51,620 bases of DNA from Rickettsia typhi. GTDB taxonomy: Bacteria; Pseudomonadota; Alphaproteobacteria; Rickettsiales; UBA1997. Location: assembly GCA_945862535.1 (NCBI GenBank), contig CAMAYG010000011.1, positions 1 to 51,620 of the forward strand, in the 5' to 3' direction. The notes beneath the pieces are model-generated. The model saw only the letters and a program-made list of their open reading frames with translations, did no database searches and was not told the origin of the DNA. Of this stretch, positions 8,501-17,216 are shown one piece after another (the first letter of the stretch is position 1; the number at the start of each line of letters is the position of its first letter). Position numbers and translations under genes: made by a program.

Positions 8501-9349
8501 GACAATTTTAAATATTGCCAATCCGAGGAATTGTTAGCAGAATTAATTGACGAAAATACATCGAGGAAAAATGGTGCTAATAGCGAAGATTTAACACGAA
8601 AAAACAACCCAAAACCTAATAACGAAACAGGGAATCATTTGGTTTTCAACAAAAAATATCACTTAGACGACCTACACTTAGACAACCCGCACTTACATCG
8701 ACTGATTTTGCCAAATGAAAATGCTAAGGAAAATGCTAAGGAGAATACCAAGGAGAATATTTTTGAAAGGAATCTTGTAGAAGAAAATACAATAATAACG
8801 AGCGATGGCAACGATGCAGATCGTCAAGAATCTTCGGCACAAGAATCCTTAGCAATTGGCAAGAAATTTGGCTCGGTTTTACATAAAATTCTTGAAATAT
8901 TTGTCAAAAGCACGATTTATCAACCAAGATTATTGCTTGATATTGCAAAAAACCTGCTGGACGGCAATTATCAATTACCAATTAGTGCAAAAAATAAGAT
9001 GAACGAACAGCTTGTTAATTTTGCCAATTCTGCAATTTTTCCAGAAATATTTCTTAATACTAAAAATAAAATTGTTGCCGAATTAGAATTGGCAAGCATT
9101 ATCAATAACAAATACCAGATTCTTAGAATAGATTTGTTGATAAAAAAACACGATGAAAACAACAATTTGCTAGAATTGCTAATTATAGACTATAAAACAG
9201 GAATTATTAACGAAAATACCCTAGAGAAATATCGCCAACAACTTAAAAGCTATCAACTAGCCTTGGCACCGATTTACCCAAATGTAAATATCCGCCTTGC
9301 TTTGCTAATGCTACACGACAGCACTATTTATTATGTCGATAACATTTAG
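5594..9349 (+). CDS. addA: Double-strand break repair helicase-nuclease AddA
   Basis: AddA is the UvrD-like helicase and nuclease subunit of AddAB, which resects DNA ends for recombination. Motifs appear in order: Walker A ASAGSGKTKT (25-34), LCLTYTEAA, DESQDTNPEQW (near 414), VGDRKQSIYNFQGA (near 448), HGSKGLEA (near 833) and YVAMTRA (near 934). A C-terminal RecB-type nuclease follows, with GSVLHKILEIF (near 1092) and LLIIDYKTG (near 1194). Length (1251) fits alphaproteobacterial AddA. A low-complexity linker near 1035-1070 contains a 12-bp tandem repeat (8717-8752, coding for repeated KEN units) and His/Leu-rich sequence. The partner addB, usually upstream in alphaproteobacteria, is not in the window. 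Several other low-complexity Glu/Asn inserts are present. Confidence 0.93.
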   Translation: MAISQEEIEQRKLASNPQESIWLYASAGSGKTKTLIDRIIRLLLSGTMPNKILCLTYTEAAISEIVNRINLELISIALSNCEDLANKLTELELPNKPSDLDFARSLYEKINFGDNKLNILTLHSFSQMMLKNFPIEAGVKPNFAIANNLEKRSLINKATNLVIERSGRDSAYFEIVSNYYNIYEKFSLDGSENILSLFVDFIGFGNPESKNEEPKFSAKLQKMFLWQIADEANISQQSPTAKFINILNSGIANCETVATIISNIINSGIFASDFAEFKTLILATKGTSKSKADVISFLETPNQESFDKLITKGNKISSRIIKILQPDSTTKLKTLQEILFFINITKVIIEGYCDNITKLGFYYLVSQNYQELKNKNSLLDFDDLISRTRFLLKNIEYQWILYKLNGLYNHILLDESQDTNPEQWEIVEKLTEDFFSGEGGSEKKTLFIVGDRKQSIYNFQGANPNKTEEVAIKFSQHLKPISFKYSFRFTQIIANVVDYVFSSEKFCDAVSNGSGVQGSYQGHVSAKITKESKEKTEDRNGGLVELWQIFNGDQVAEIADKSPGFSNFLAKYSQNPDEEDRDGEEAEAESAQEATLANKNSTKKEGPKIKIASSFAIASKIKKWIDDGRILATTNRQITFSDIMILAPKRSDFNIIYEALRHFDIPVNANEKITLFHNFAVLDLLSALKFILLEDDDLNLAGLLKSAFFNFNDLEIFDLCEQKQQNKTSLFTALSRSEKFTKATRMLVKLQQFAKKATIVEVIYYLAGIADFRKNIATEFGYEALTEFNGFLSIIIPLAEKITNLQELISIIDDQDLKEKKEITAQEAVIINTIHGSKGLEANIIITIFSNDNTSSRGVKVNKTLINQNGEFAESYVGDSKTTNIAKAINISNDNDNKELHSSLKFLSTELFLPIYHDLHKQERLKHQEKKRLLYVAMTRACCELYLVPVDEKGKLYQEVHKVLASAEIDNFKYCQSEELLAELIDENTSRKNGANSEDLTRKNNPKPNNETGNHLVFNKKYHLDDLHLDNPHLHRLILPNENAKENAKENTKENIFERNLVEENTIITSDGNDADRQESSAQESLAIGKKFGSVLHKILEIFVKSTIYQPRLLLDIAKNLLDGNYQLPISAKNKMNEQLVNFANSAIFPEIFLNTKNKIVAELELASIINNKYQILRIDLLIKKHDENNNLLELLIIDYKTGIINENTLEKYRQQLKSYQLALAPIYPNVNIRLALLMLHDSTIYYVDNI

Positions 9350-9364
9350 CAAATTTATTGCTAA
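9346..9364. terminator. Hairpin between convergent addA and gspE-like genes
   Basis: TTAGCAA (9346-9352) pairs perfectly with TTGCTAA (9358-9364) around a 5-nt loop. It overlaps the addA stop codon and ends 7 bp before the end of the oppositely oriented ATPase gene, so it may serve both. It is AT-rich and weak. Confidence 0.4.
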
Positions 9365-9371
9365 TTACCGA

Positions 9372-11063
9372 TTATTTAGAAATTTTTGACAGATCGACAA
9401 TTCTGGTTAGTTCTTTTAGGTCTAGCAAGCCTTGTTTTGCCTTAATTAAACCGTCTTCTGCCATCGAAACAAATCCCTTGCTATTAATGTATTTTAATAG
9501 TTCACGGCGACTTGCCTTATTTGCAACTAGCTCGTCTAATTCTTCGTCGAAAGCAAATACTTCGGCAATAACTATCCTGCCACGATAACCGCTATTGTTG
9601 CATTTATCACAGCCCTCAGCCCGATATAATTCTTCTATTTTATATTTTGAAAATGCTTCCCTTTCTTCTGGATTTAGCTTATATTTTTTCTTACAAAATT
9701 GGCAGAGCTTACGGCAGAGCCTTTGGGCGACAACACCAATTAAAGAGCCAGACATTAAATATTGCGGAACACCCATATTCATTAAACGAGGAATAGCAGA
9801 AACCGCATCGTTAGTATGTAAACTTGTATAAACTTGGTGCCCTGTCATTGCGGCCTGAATTGCCGTAACTGCCGTTTCGGCATCGCGGACCTCACCAACC
9901 AAAATAACATCGGGATCTTGCCTTAACAATGTTCTAATGCCAGAAGCAAAATCCATGCCAATATCGCTACGAATATGAGACTGTCTAATCAATGGAATAC
10001 GATACTCGACTGGGTCTTCGAGAGTCATAATATTTTTATCGATAGTGTTGATTTTATTTAAAACAGTATAAAGGGTGGTGGTTTTACCCGATCCTGTAGG
10101 CCCAGTAATGATAATCACTCCTTCAGGCTTGTTGATAATTTTATTAAGTACTTGTAAGTTATTTTCCGAGAAACCAAGCTCTTCTAAGGTAGAGATAGAT
10201 CTTTTTTCGTCAAGAATCCTCATGACAATATTTTCGCCATGAATTGTTGGATGGCTCGAAACCCTTAAATCAATTCTACGACCTAAAACTTCGGTTTGAA
10301 TCCTGCCGTCTTGCGAACGCCTTGTTTCTGTGATGTTAAGCCCGGCAATGATTTTAATTCTAACGGAAATTGCCGACCAATATTCTTTATGAATACTGCG
10401 AATTTGGGTCATTTTGCCGTCGACACGATAACGAATACGAAGAAAGAGGTTTTCTGGCTCGAAGTGCAAGTCTGATGCTCCTCGATGGACAGCATCGGTA
10501 ATAATTGCATCAACCAAACGAACAACAGGGCTACGATAATCTCCCTTGAGATCGCTGTCATTACCAATGCCCTTGTTTCTGCTATTTTCAACCTCTTTAA
10601 GTATGCCCTCGATCGACATTTCATAGTCGTAATATTGATCGATCGCCGAGATAATTTCGTTTTCAGTGGCATAAACCGGAATTATTTGCACCTGAGAAGG
10701 AAAAGATTTGCGAACCTGATCGATTGCCACAATGTCAAAAATATCGGACATTGCAATAGTGACCGAGGTTTTGGTATGTCCAACTGCAATCAATTTGTTA
10801 TGTATAGCAAATTCCTTAGGGATCTTTTTAACTAGCTTGGCATTAATAATCGACGAACGAAAGTCGAATTTTTTAACACCGGCAGATTCGCTCATAATTT
10901 CGCCAATCATACCTTCGGAAACAAAGCCCATTTCTGCCAAAATTACCGCAATCGACTTTTGTCCTCGGGTTTTTTCTTGTTCCCTTTTTGCAATTTGTAA
11001 CTGATCTTCCGAAATAACTTTCTTTTCGATTAGTTGCGATACTATATCTTTACCTTGCTCCAT
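9372..11063 (-). CDS. GspE/PilB-family secretion or pilus assembly ATPase
   Basis: This hexameric ATPase family powers type II secretion (GspE) or type IV pilus extension (PilB) at the inner membrane. The N-terminal about 150 residues are a GspE-N-like module. The ATPase core has Walker A GPTGSGKTTT (321-330), the Asp box near LEDPVEY (348-354), Walker B in DPDVILVGEVRD (383-394), a His box, and a zinc tetracysteine (Cys454/Cys457 and Cys485/Cys488). Length 563 fits PilB/GspE. No other gsp or pil gene is in the window, so the machine it serves cannot be told. It lies 28 bp downstream of an NtrC-type regulator gene on the same strand. All catalytic motifs are intact. Confidence 0.92.
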   Translation of the reverse strand: MEQGKDIVSQLIEKKVISEDQLQIAKREQEKTRGQKSIAVILAEMGFVSEGMIGEIMSESAGVKKFDFRSSIINAKLVKKIPKEFAIHNKLIAVGHTKTSVTIAMSDIFDIVAIDQVRKSFPSQVQIIPVYATENEIISAIDQYYDYEMSIEGILKEVENSRNKGIGNDSDLKGDYRSPVVRLVDAIITDAVHRGASDLHFEPENLFLRIRYRVDGKMTQIRSIHKEYWSAISVRIKIIAGLNITETRRSQDGRIQTEVLGRRIDLRVSSHPTIHGENIVMRILDEKRSISTLEELGFSENNLQVLNKIINKPEGVIIITGPTGSGKTTTLYTVLNKINTIDKNIMTLEDPVEYRIPLIRQSHIRSDIGMDFASGIRTLLRQDPDVILVGEVRDAETAVTAIQAAMTGHQVYTSLHTNDAVSAIPRLMNMGVPQYLMSGSLIGVVAQRLCRKLCQFCKKKYKLNPEEREAFSKYKIEELYRAEGCDKCNNSGYRGRIVIAEVFAFDEELDELVANKASRRELLKYINSKGFVSMAEDGLIKAKQGLLDLKELTRIVDLSKISK

Positions 11064-11091
11064 GATTTATTTTTGTAAAGATTGATAAATA

Positions 11092-12552
11092 TTAATTATT
11101 AGTGCCACTAAAATCTGTTTCATTGATTTTAAGTTTTCTATAAATTGTTGAGCGACCAACTCCTAGCCTTTTCGACACCTCGGTTAAATTTCCCTTATAT
11201 ATTTTAACCATTCTCGCTATTATTTCTTCTTCTATCAAGTCCATAGTTTTAGAATGACCATTTTCATCGTAAATATCGATTAATTCGCTATTAATATTAA
11301 CTCTAGCTTTTGATTTTGCCTTCTTTTTAACCGTATTGCTCTGCATTTTGCTTAAAACTTGTGGAAAATGCTTCAATTCTAGCAAATCACCATCGCATAA
11401 CACAACGGCACGAAAGATTTGATTTTTTAATTGACGAACATTATCTGCCCAATCAAAACTATATAACATTTCCATTGCATCATCGGTAATGCCTCGAATT
11501 TTCTTGTTTTCATTGATGCTAAAATTACGATAAAAGTTTTCGGTAAGAAGTTTAGTCTCGTCGTTACCTCTTTCTTTAAGCGATGGCAGAGCAATTTGGA
11601 AAGCAGAAATCCTGAAACATAAATCTTCGCGAAACTTGTGATAATCGCTACTAGCAATTCCGGTTTTGCGAGTAGAAAATATCACTCTGGTATTAACTCT
11701 AACAAATTGCGACGATCCTGCTGGCTGAAAGTCTCCTTCCTGCAGAAAACGTAATATTTTCATTTGAATTTCTAACCTCAGAGAGTCAATTTTACCAAAA
11801 AATATTGTACCATTATTTGCTTCACGAATCTTGCCTAGGGTTTTGATTATCGTGCCATTAATACTTTTTTCCGAGCCAAAAACCTCCTCCTCAACTGCGG
11901 AAGGCTTTAGCAAGTCACATTCAACAATAACAAAAGGTTTTCCCGCCCTACTGCTAGAGCCGTGTATCGCAGATGCTAATAGTTTTTTACCAGATCCGCT
12001 AGGACCTTCGATTAGGACCGGCACATTCGAACTGGCAATCTTCTTTGCTAATTTTAAGGCATTGTCGATTTCGGCACTATTGCCAATAATGTCGGAAAAT
12101 GAAACCTGATTTTTATTCTTTCTTAATAAGTTTAAGACCTGATATTTTAGATTCTTTTTCTCGATTGCATTATGCACCGATGCATTAATTCTTGCAACAA
12201 TATCTTTGTCGTTTTTAGTGATATAATCTATTGCTCCAAGCCCAATAGCAGTAATTGCAAGAGAGATATCTTCGCTCGCAGTAAGCACTATAACCTGCAA
12301 ATCTCCCATTATTTGATTAATTTGCCTTAGTACCGATATTCCGTCGACATCTGGCATCGAGACATCGAGTAGCATAACATCGAAATCGTGGCAAATCAAA
12401 CCGTTAATGGTCTTTTTGTTAATAAAAAAATCAATCACCTCCATTCCGCGATTGATAATTAGGTAATTGCAATCCATATTTTCAACGAATCTGCCTAATA
12501 TTTTACACTGAGTAGGCTCGTCGTCAACAATCAATATATTTCTTTTTGTCAT
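11092..12552 (-). CDS. NtrC/NtrX-type response regulator with degenerate ATPase core
   Basis: The domain order is receiver (1-125), AAA+ (about 155-385) and Fis-type HTH (about 440-478, RSTIYRKLK). The receiver is intact: acidic pair Asp10/Asp11, phospho-acceptor Asp63 in LLDVSMPD, and Lys113. The AAA+ part is not normal. The sigma-54 contact loop GAFTGA is replaced by SINGTI (230-235). Walker B, normally LFLDEI, reads IFFGKI (Gly253, Lys254). Walker A reads EGPSGSGKK. It therefore probably neither hydrolyses ATP well nor remodels sigma-54 polymerase, and may act as a phosphorylation-controlled DNA-binding protein. Its cognate kinase is not in the window. It sits between ppsR (13 bp gap) and the GspE-like gene, likely in one transcript. 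Confidence 0.88.
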   Translation of the reverse strand: MTKRNILIVDDEPTQCKILGRFVENMDCNYLIINRGMEVIDFFINKKTINGLICHDFDVMLLDVSMPDVDGISVLRQINQIMGDLQVIVLTASEDISLAITAIGLGAIDYITKNDKDIVARINASVHNAIEKKNLKYQVLNLLRKNKNQVSFSDIIGNSAEIDNALKLAKKIASSNVPVLIEGPSGSGKKLLASAIHGSSSRAGKPFVIVECDLLKPSAVEEEVFGSEKSINGTIIKTLGKIREANNGTIFFGKIDSLRLEIQMKILRFLQEGDFQPAGSSQFVRVNTRVIFSTRKTGIASSDYHKFREDLCFRISAFQIALPSLKERGNDETKLLTENFYRNFSINENKKIRGITDDAMEMLYSFDWADNVRQLKNQIFRAVVLCDGDLLELKHFPQVLSKMQSNTVKKKAKSKARVNINSELIDIYDENGHSKTMDLIEEEIIARMVKIYKGNLTEVSKRLGVGRSTIYRKLKINETDFSGTNN

Positions 12553-12565
12553 GACTTTAAATTAT

Positions 12566-13396
12566 TTAAGGATAACCTTTAAATTGTTTGTGCTCTTGAA
12601 AAAGCTGAATAATTTTAGCAGCAGTTTCTTCTACCGATCTTTTTGTGACATCAATCACTGGGCAACCAAGGCGATGATACAACTTTTTCGATTCATTAAT
12701 TTCTTTAATTATATCGTCAAAATTGGTATAGTTACTGCTAAATTCCTGGCCCAAATGTGCAAGGCGAGTTTCTCGAATTTGCATCAGCTTCTCGGGGCTA
12801 ATTACCAAGCCAACAATAAGTGGCTTAATTACATTAAACAGGGACTCGGGAATTGTTTCAATTGAAACAAAAGGAATATTGGCGGTTTTGTAACCTCTAC
12901 AAGATAAATAAACACTGGTTGGAGATTTCGAGGTTCTAGAAACCCCAACAATAACAATATCGGCATCGTAGATATCCCAGCTACTTTGCCCGTCATCGTG
13001 ATTAATGGTGTAGTTAATTGCCTCGACTCTAGAAAAATATTCGGTATCTAAAATATGTTGCCTGCCTATTGCATTGATAATATTGGCACCAAGATAGCTT
13101 GCAAATTGATTGATAATCCCAGATAGCACGGCAATACAAGGTAAATTCTTAGCTTGACAATAATTTTTTAGATCGATGATTAAGCCATCCTCAAGTATAG
13201 TATACATAACTATACCCGGATTGGCTTCGATAGAATCTTTAATTTTGTCGATCTGACTCTTTGTGCGAGTAAGAGGCCAGATAAATTCTTTTGCTTCGGT
13301 ATTTTCGAATTGCGACATTACTGCACGAGAAACAGAAACCAAAGTTTCTCCTGTAGAATCTGATATCAAATGAAGATTAATTAGTTTTGTTGTCAT
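12566..13396 (-). CDS. ppsR: PpsR-type bifunctional kinase/pyrophosphorylase regulator
   Basis: This family (DUF299) controls pyruvate phosphate dikinase or PEP synthase by ADP-dependent phosphorylation and Pi-dependent dephosphorylation of a threonine. The start LHLISDSTGETL, the P-loop-like GVSRTSKSPTSVYLS (about 151-165) and the C-terminal DVTKRSVEETA are all family features. Length 276 is typical. In alphaproteobacteria ppsR often sits near maf and aroE; here it lies between virB10 and the NtrC-type regulator. The dikinase target is not in the window. Confidence 0.93.
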   Translation of the reverse strand: MTTKLINLHLISDSTGETLVSVSRAVMSQFENTEAKEFIWPLTRTKSQIDKIKDSIEANPGIVMYTILEDGLIIDLKNYCQAKNLPCIAVLSGIINQFASYLGANIINAIGRQHILDTEYFSRVEAINYTINHDDGQSSWDIYDADIVIVGVSRTSKSPTSVYLSCRGYKTANIPFVSIETIPESLFNVIKPLIVGLVISPEKLMQIRETRLAHLGQEFSSNYTNFDDIIKEINESKKLYHRLGCPVIDVTKRSVEETAAKIIQLFQEHKQFKGYP

Positions 13397-13504
13397 TTTC
13401 TAGTTAATCATTTGACAATTAATTAAAGGTTTTATTGTTAATTTAATAGTTTTCATTAGGCAACTTGGCTGTTTATACAACCCCACAATAATTAAATTTA
13501 GCTG

Positions 13505-14923
13505 TTATTTTTGGACTGTTGATTTCTTAAGTGACGGCAAATTCATATCAGCATTAACAATCACCGAAACTTTAGAGCCTTGAGGAACCCTAATAACCGC
13601 CTGAACACTAAGAGCATTAGAAACTACTTGTTTGGCAATATTGGTAATACCGCTTGTAATATCGTATATTGCCTGATTAGATGTTTTGGTAGTTGTTACA
13701 GTGCCAACACCCTGCCCGATACCAAGCAAACCACTTGACTGCATATTCTGCTGATTAGCAATCTGAGTCACTCCCTCTCCACCAATTGCCTTCTCTGCCA
13801 AGACAGCTCCCGCTGCGGCCAAGGTAGTGCTAAGCAAAGATGTCGCAATAATATTGCCATAACGATTATCTACCTCGCCCTGCACTCCCGAGCGACCGAA
13901 TTGATCTGCGGCATTGAATGATATTGATAGATCTACTCCATCGGTCCTAATTAACCTACTCCAGTTGATATCGATACGACCCTGACCACGAATAATTTTA
14001 GTAGAATAAGAGCCATAAAGACGAGAGCCACGAGGAATAAGAACTTCGTTGCCAGAATCTCCATAGACATCACGACTAACTATTCCACGAACAGAACCGG
14101 GGATTTCGCTACTAATTGCCGTTTCTAAAACAGCGGTTAACATTTTGCCCTGAGTAATTGAATGATTACGATCGATAACTCTCGTTGTTTTTACTGAGAC
14201 TTGCGAAACCTCTAAAGCTTTAATGCCGTCTTTCTTTAGCTGAATAATTGTTCTTTCTTTGCCAAAGCCATCGGCAGGAGAAGGACCGCCACTAGACACA
14301 ACGATAATTGGTGCATATTTTGGGCTAATCTCTTTGTAATCAACATTGTCATTTATTGGTTTATTTTCCTGAGCTGGAGCATTATTGCCAGAAAAGTTGG
14401 CAGGAGGGTTATTGTTGTTATTGTTGCTGTTATTGCCGTTGTTGCTATTTGGCTTATTATTATCGACACCGCTAGCAATATTATCTTTAGCGGTAAGAGG
14501 AGGTAGAGGAGGATCTATTATGCTAGACTTCTCCTCTTGGGCTGTAGAAGCGATTTCTGGCAAGGACGGAAGCGATGGTAATTCTGGAGTGGCAACAATA
14601 TCAACATCTTCTTTTTCTAGAACAGGTTTTTTCTCGATTTCAAATGGCGATTTATCTGCTGTGGCTGGTCTTTGCGGAACAGGAACGGCCTCTAAATTTT
14701 GCTGATCTTGCTTTGTTTTGCTCGAGTCTGAACCAGCAAAGATAACATAATAAATAATTATCGTTGAAAATACGGCAGCAGCAGCCATTGCTAAAAATTT
14801 ATTCTTCTTGACCCCGGCAATAGTAGGGCCATCACCTTTTATTTCTAAGGCTTCAACATCGTCTTCTGCTGAATCCCTCGATGAATCTTTGTGAGGCTGT
14901 TTATTAAAGAAGTTTTTAATCAT
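13505..14923 (-). CDS. virB10: Type IV secretion core channel protein VirB10
   Basis: VirB10 spans from the inner membrane to the outer-membrane pore of type IV secretion systems. A cytoplasmic N terminus is followed by one membrane helix (about 43-63). A long Pro/Asn-rich periplasmic linker with a poly-Asn run (about 153-172) comes next. The conserved C-terminal TrbI/VirB10 domain has GKMLTAVLETAISSEIPGS, VSRDVYGDSG, VLIPRGSRLYGSY and GRSGVQGEVDNRYG. Length 472 is normal. In Rickettsiales virB8-virB9-virB10-virB11-virD4 are often grouped, but here neither neighbour is a T4SS gene: ppsR is on one side and the acyltransferase-hydrolase on the other. It may be a single relocated or extra copy. 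Confidence 0.92.
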   Translation of the reverse strand: MIKNFFNKQPHKDSSRDSAEDDVEALEIKGDGPTIAGVKKNKFLAMAAAAVFSTIIIYYVIFAGSDSSKTKQDQQNLEAVPVPQRPATADKSPFEIEKKPVLEKEDVDIVATPELPSLPSLPEIASTAQEEKSSIIDPPLPPLTAKDNIASGVDNNKPNSNNGNNSNNNNNNPPANFSGNNAPAQENKPINDNVDYKEISPKYAPIIVVSSGGPSPADGFGKERTIIQLKKDGIKALEVSQVSVKTTRVIDRNHSITQGKMLTAVLETAISSEIPGSVRGIVSRDVYGDSGNEVLIPRGSRLYGSYSTKIIRGQGRIDINWSRLIRTDGVDLSISFNAADQFGRSGVQGEVDNRYGNIIATSLLSTTLAAAGAVLAEKAIGGEGVTQIANQQNMQSSGLLGIGQGVGTVTTTKTSNQAIYDITSGITNIAKQVVSNALSVQAVIRVPQGSKVSVIVNADMNLPSLKKSTVQK

Positions 14924-15004
14924 TTAGTTATTTTTTCTGCAAACAAAGTTGGGAAATTTAATTGAAACAATATTATTTAGCCTTGTTTTTTATTTGCAAG
15001 TTTA

Positions 15005-17200
15005 TTAATAAGAAAAATTCAATAAGAAATCGTTGATTTTTTCAAAAACCTCTTCTTTGCCTTGGCTCGTAATAATAACATGGTTATTGCGGAGTGGCAA
15101 GTAAAATTCTTTCTTAGTTGTGGCAATTTTATTAAAAATCATTTCTCCACTTTTTGGGTTAACGATACTATCGTTGCTTCCTTGAATAACTAGGGTTGGA
15201 ATATCGACCAAATGCAACTTTTCTTTTACAATATCCATTAACCTTTCTAGCTCTAGAACCCCTTTTAAGTAGTTTCGGCTGTAGTTAATATCTGGATTCT
15301 CTGGAGTGTCATCGACATATTCTAATTTGCCAATTGGACAGTGAAGCTTGTTTAGCATTTCATTCCACAAATTAATGCCCGCAACCATTCTAGCCCTAAT
15401 ATCAACCAAAGATAGAGCCGAATTTATTGATACATTGGCAATAATTTTATGATGATGTTTTTTTTCAGTAGCATTAAGCAGGGTTAATAGCCCGCCCGTA
15501 GAAAAGCCAATGGTGATAATGTTGTTACTAATATTGGCAAGTGCCGCATAGCCAATTTGCAAAGAACGATACCAGTCTTGCCAGTGAATATCTTTAATAT
15601 TTTCAGGACCAGTGCCGTGCCCGGCAAGCCTTACTCCATAAACATTATAGCCTTTTGAGTGCAGAAATAGTGCCAAATATTCTACTTCTTTTGGAGAAGA
15701 TTTATAGCCATGACACAGTAATATAGCGGGAAGAGAGTGGTTATTTGAGCTATCTCGTGCATCTAAGAAAAACGGCTTACCAATATCGGCTGGCTTAGAA
15801 AATTGGCTATTGTAGTATTTTTTATAATCATCGGCGAAAATTTTTGTATCTAGGTGGTAAATTTCGTTAAAAACCTTATTGTCTAGCTCTGCCAAATTAG
15901 TAATTGCAACTTTTTTAACAATTAAATTTGCCAAGTCAAGCAAGGTAAATTCATTAAATATTACCTGCAAAGTGTTGTTAAGCCTAATCTGATTAAAATT
16001 ATCTTCCTGAATTAGTTTATTGCGATTGATTTTTATTAAACCCTCCGATTCAAAGCTGATTATTTGCTGCTTTATTGCTAAATTTAATAAATCTTCAAAT
16101 GGCAAAAAAGTCTCGTCGTTAAACATTTTTACTAGATTAAGCGATAAAGCTTCGCTATTAAGGCGAAATTTTCCAGTTCGTCCTATTTGGCTTGAAACAA
16201 GGAATATCATCTGCTTTAAACGCTTTAACTCGAGCAAATCATCTGCAAAATAAAATAGCACCGCAACAAAGATATGATCGAGGTTAATTTGCAAATTCTG
16301 ATAAACCTTATTCATCAGTTGATTCGTTAGTTGATTTTTATGATATTTAATCAACATATTGGTTTTGGTGTCGCTTTTAATAATGGGAATCTGATTAACT
16401 ATCTTACGGCTCTTATTTAGATATTCAGCAACATTAATTGGCGAAGAAAAATGTAGATTTATTTCTGCATTTAGTAAAAGATTACCCTCTATTTCCAACT
16501 CTTCTATTATCTGTTGCGGTAATGTTTTAATAATTTTTGCGGTGAATTTGCTAATAGGGTTATTTCCAGGTCGAATCGGATAATAGCTAATCGTAATTGG
16601 AACAATGTTGGTTTCCAAGAGATTAAGGGCTTGTATATTTTCTATTTTATCGATACCAAAGCTTTTAAGCATCGCCGATACCAATTCCTCTTTGTTAGCA
16701 CCTTGTGCCTCACAAATATATTCGCGGTAAAGTTGTGATTTTAATGCTATAACCGATGCTCCAGTATGAATAGCCCCAATGCGATGAGGAGTATGGCTAA
16801 TGAAATTGCCTAGATTATCTTGCGAGGTAGTAATTTTCTTGTTTTTTATCATACTCCCCTCTGGATATATCAGCCAATCATTTCTGCCAGTAATAAGATC
16901 GTTAAGAATAATCTTGTCGCGATTTTGATTTCTCGTTGAGATTGTGCCCAAATCTCCTAGGAACCGCCCTAAAAAGCCGTGAAATAAAGAGTGATCGGCA
17001 AGACAGCGAATTTTTTTATTACATTGACGAAAAATTAAATAAGGAACAAAAAATGTCTCGGAGCGAGTAAAATGATTGCAAACGAATAGATTTGCTTGCT
17101 TGGTAATATTCTCACTTCCTGTAATGGTAAAATTAACCCCAATTGCTTTTGCTACCAAGTTAAGTAATATTGCCACATATCGAAAATTATTGTCTCTCAT
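15005..17200 (-). CDS. Acyltransferase / alpha-beta hydrolase fusion
   Basis: Residue numbers use the start at 17200, chosen because a longer reading from 17260 would overlap the upstream gene by 44 bp. The N-terminal third resembles PlsC-type lysophospholipid acyltransferases: CNHFTRSE carries His43 with Glu at the position of the usual Asp, and YPEGSM is the glycerophosphate-binding motif. The C-terminal third is a serine hydrolase of the monoacylglycerol lipase type: LLCHGYKSSP oxyanion region, nucleophile Ser567 in GFSTGG, Asp677 in GSNDSIV and His707 in NNHVI. The middle is helical and unassigned. One polypeptide may thus attach and remove acyl chains on lipids; the substrate is unknown. 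It follows the FAD oxidoreductase gene by 16 bp. Confidence 0.82.
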   Translation of the reverse strand: MRDNNFRYVAILLNLVAKAIGVNFTITGSENITKQANLFVCNHFTRSETFFVPYLIFRQCNKKIRCLADHSLFHGFLGRFLGDLGTISTRNQNRDKIILNDLITGRNDWLIYPEGSMIKNKKITTSQDNLGNFISHTPHRIGAIHTGASVIALKSQLYREYICEAQGANKEELVSAMLKSFGIDKIENIQALNLLETNIVPITISYYPIRPGNNPISKFTAKIIKTLPQQIIEELEIEGNLLLNAEINLHFSSPINVAEYLNKSRKIVNQIPIIKSDTKTNMLIKYHKNQLTNQLMNKVYQNLQINLDHIFVAVLFYFADDLLELKRLKQMIFLVSSQIGRTGKFRLNSEALSLNLVKMFNDETFLPFEDLLNLAIKQQIISFESEGLIKINRNKLIQEDNFNQIRLNNTLQVIFNEFTLLDLANLIVKKVAITNLAELDNKVFNEIYHLDTKIFADDYKKYYNSQFSKPADIGKPFFLDARDSSNNHSLPAILLCHGYKSSPKEVEYLALFLHSKGYNVYGVRLAGHGTGPENIKDIHWQDWYRSLQIGYAALANISNNIITIGFSTGGLLTLLNATEKKHHHKIIANVSINSALSLVDIRARMVAGINLWNEMLNKLHCPIGKLEYVDDTPENPDINYSRNYLKGVLELERLMDIVKEKLHLVDIPTLVIQGSNDSIVNPKSGEMIFNKIATTKKEFYLPLRNNHVIITSQGKEEVFEKINDFLLNFSY

Positions 17201-17216
17201 AATAAAAATTGTTGTT

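Noticed and set aside
10485-10835. Plus-strand open frames inside the GspE-like gene (also within addA, virB10, pnp and gcvPB)
   Set aside because: They are antisense or out-of-frame to well-supported proteins and show no domain features.
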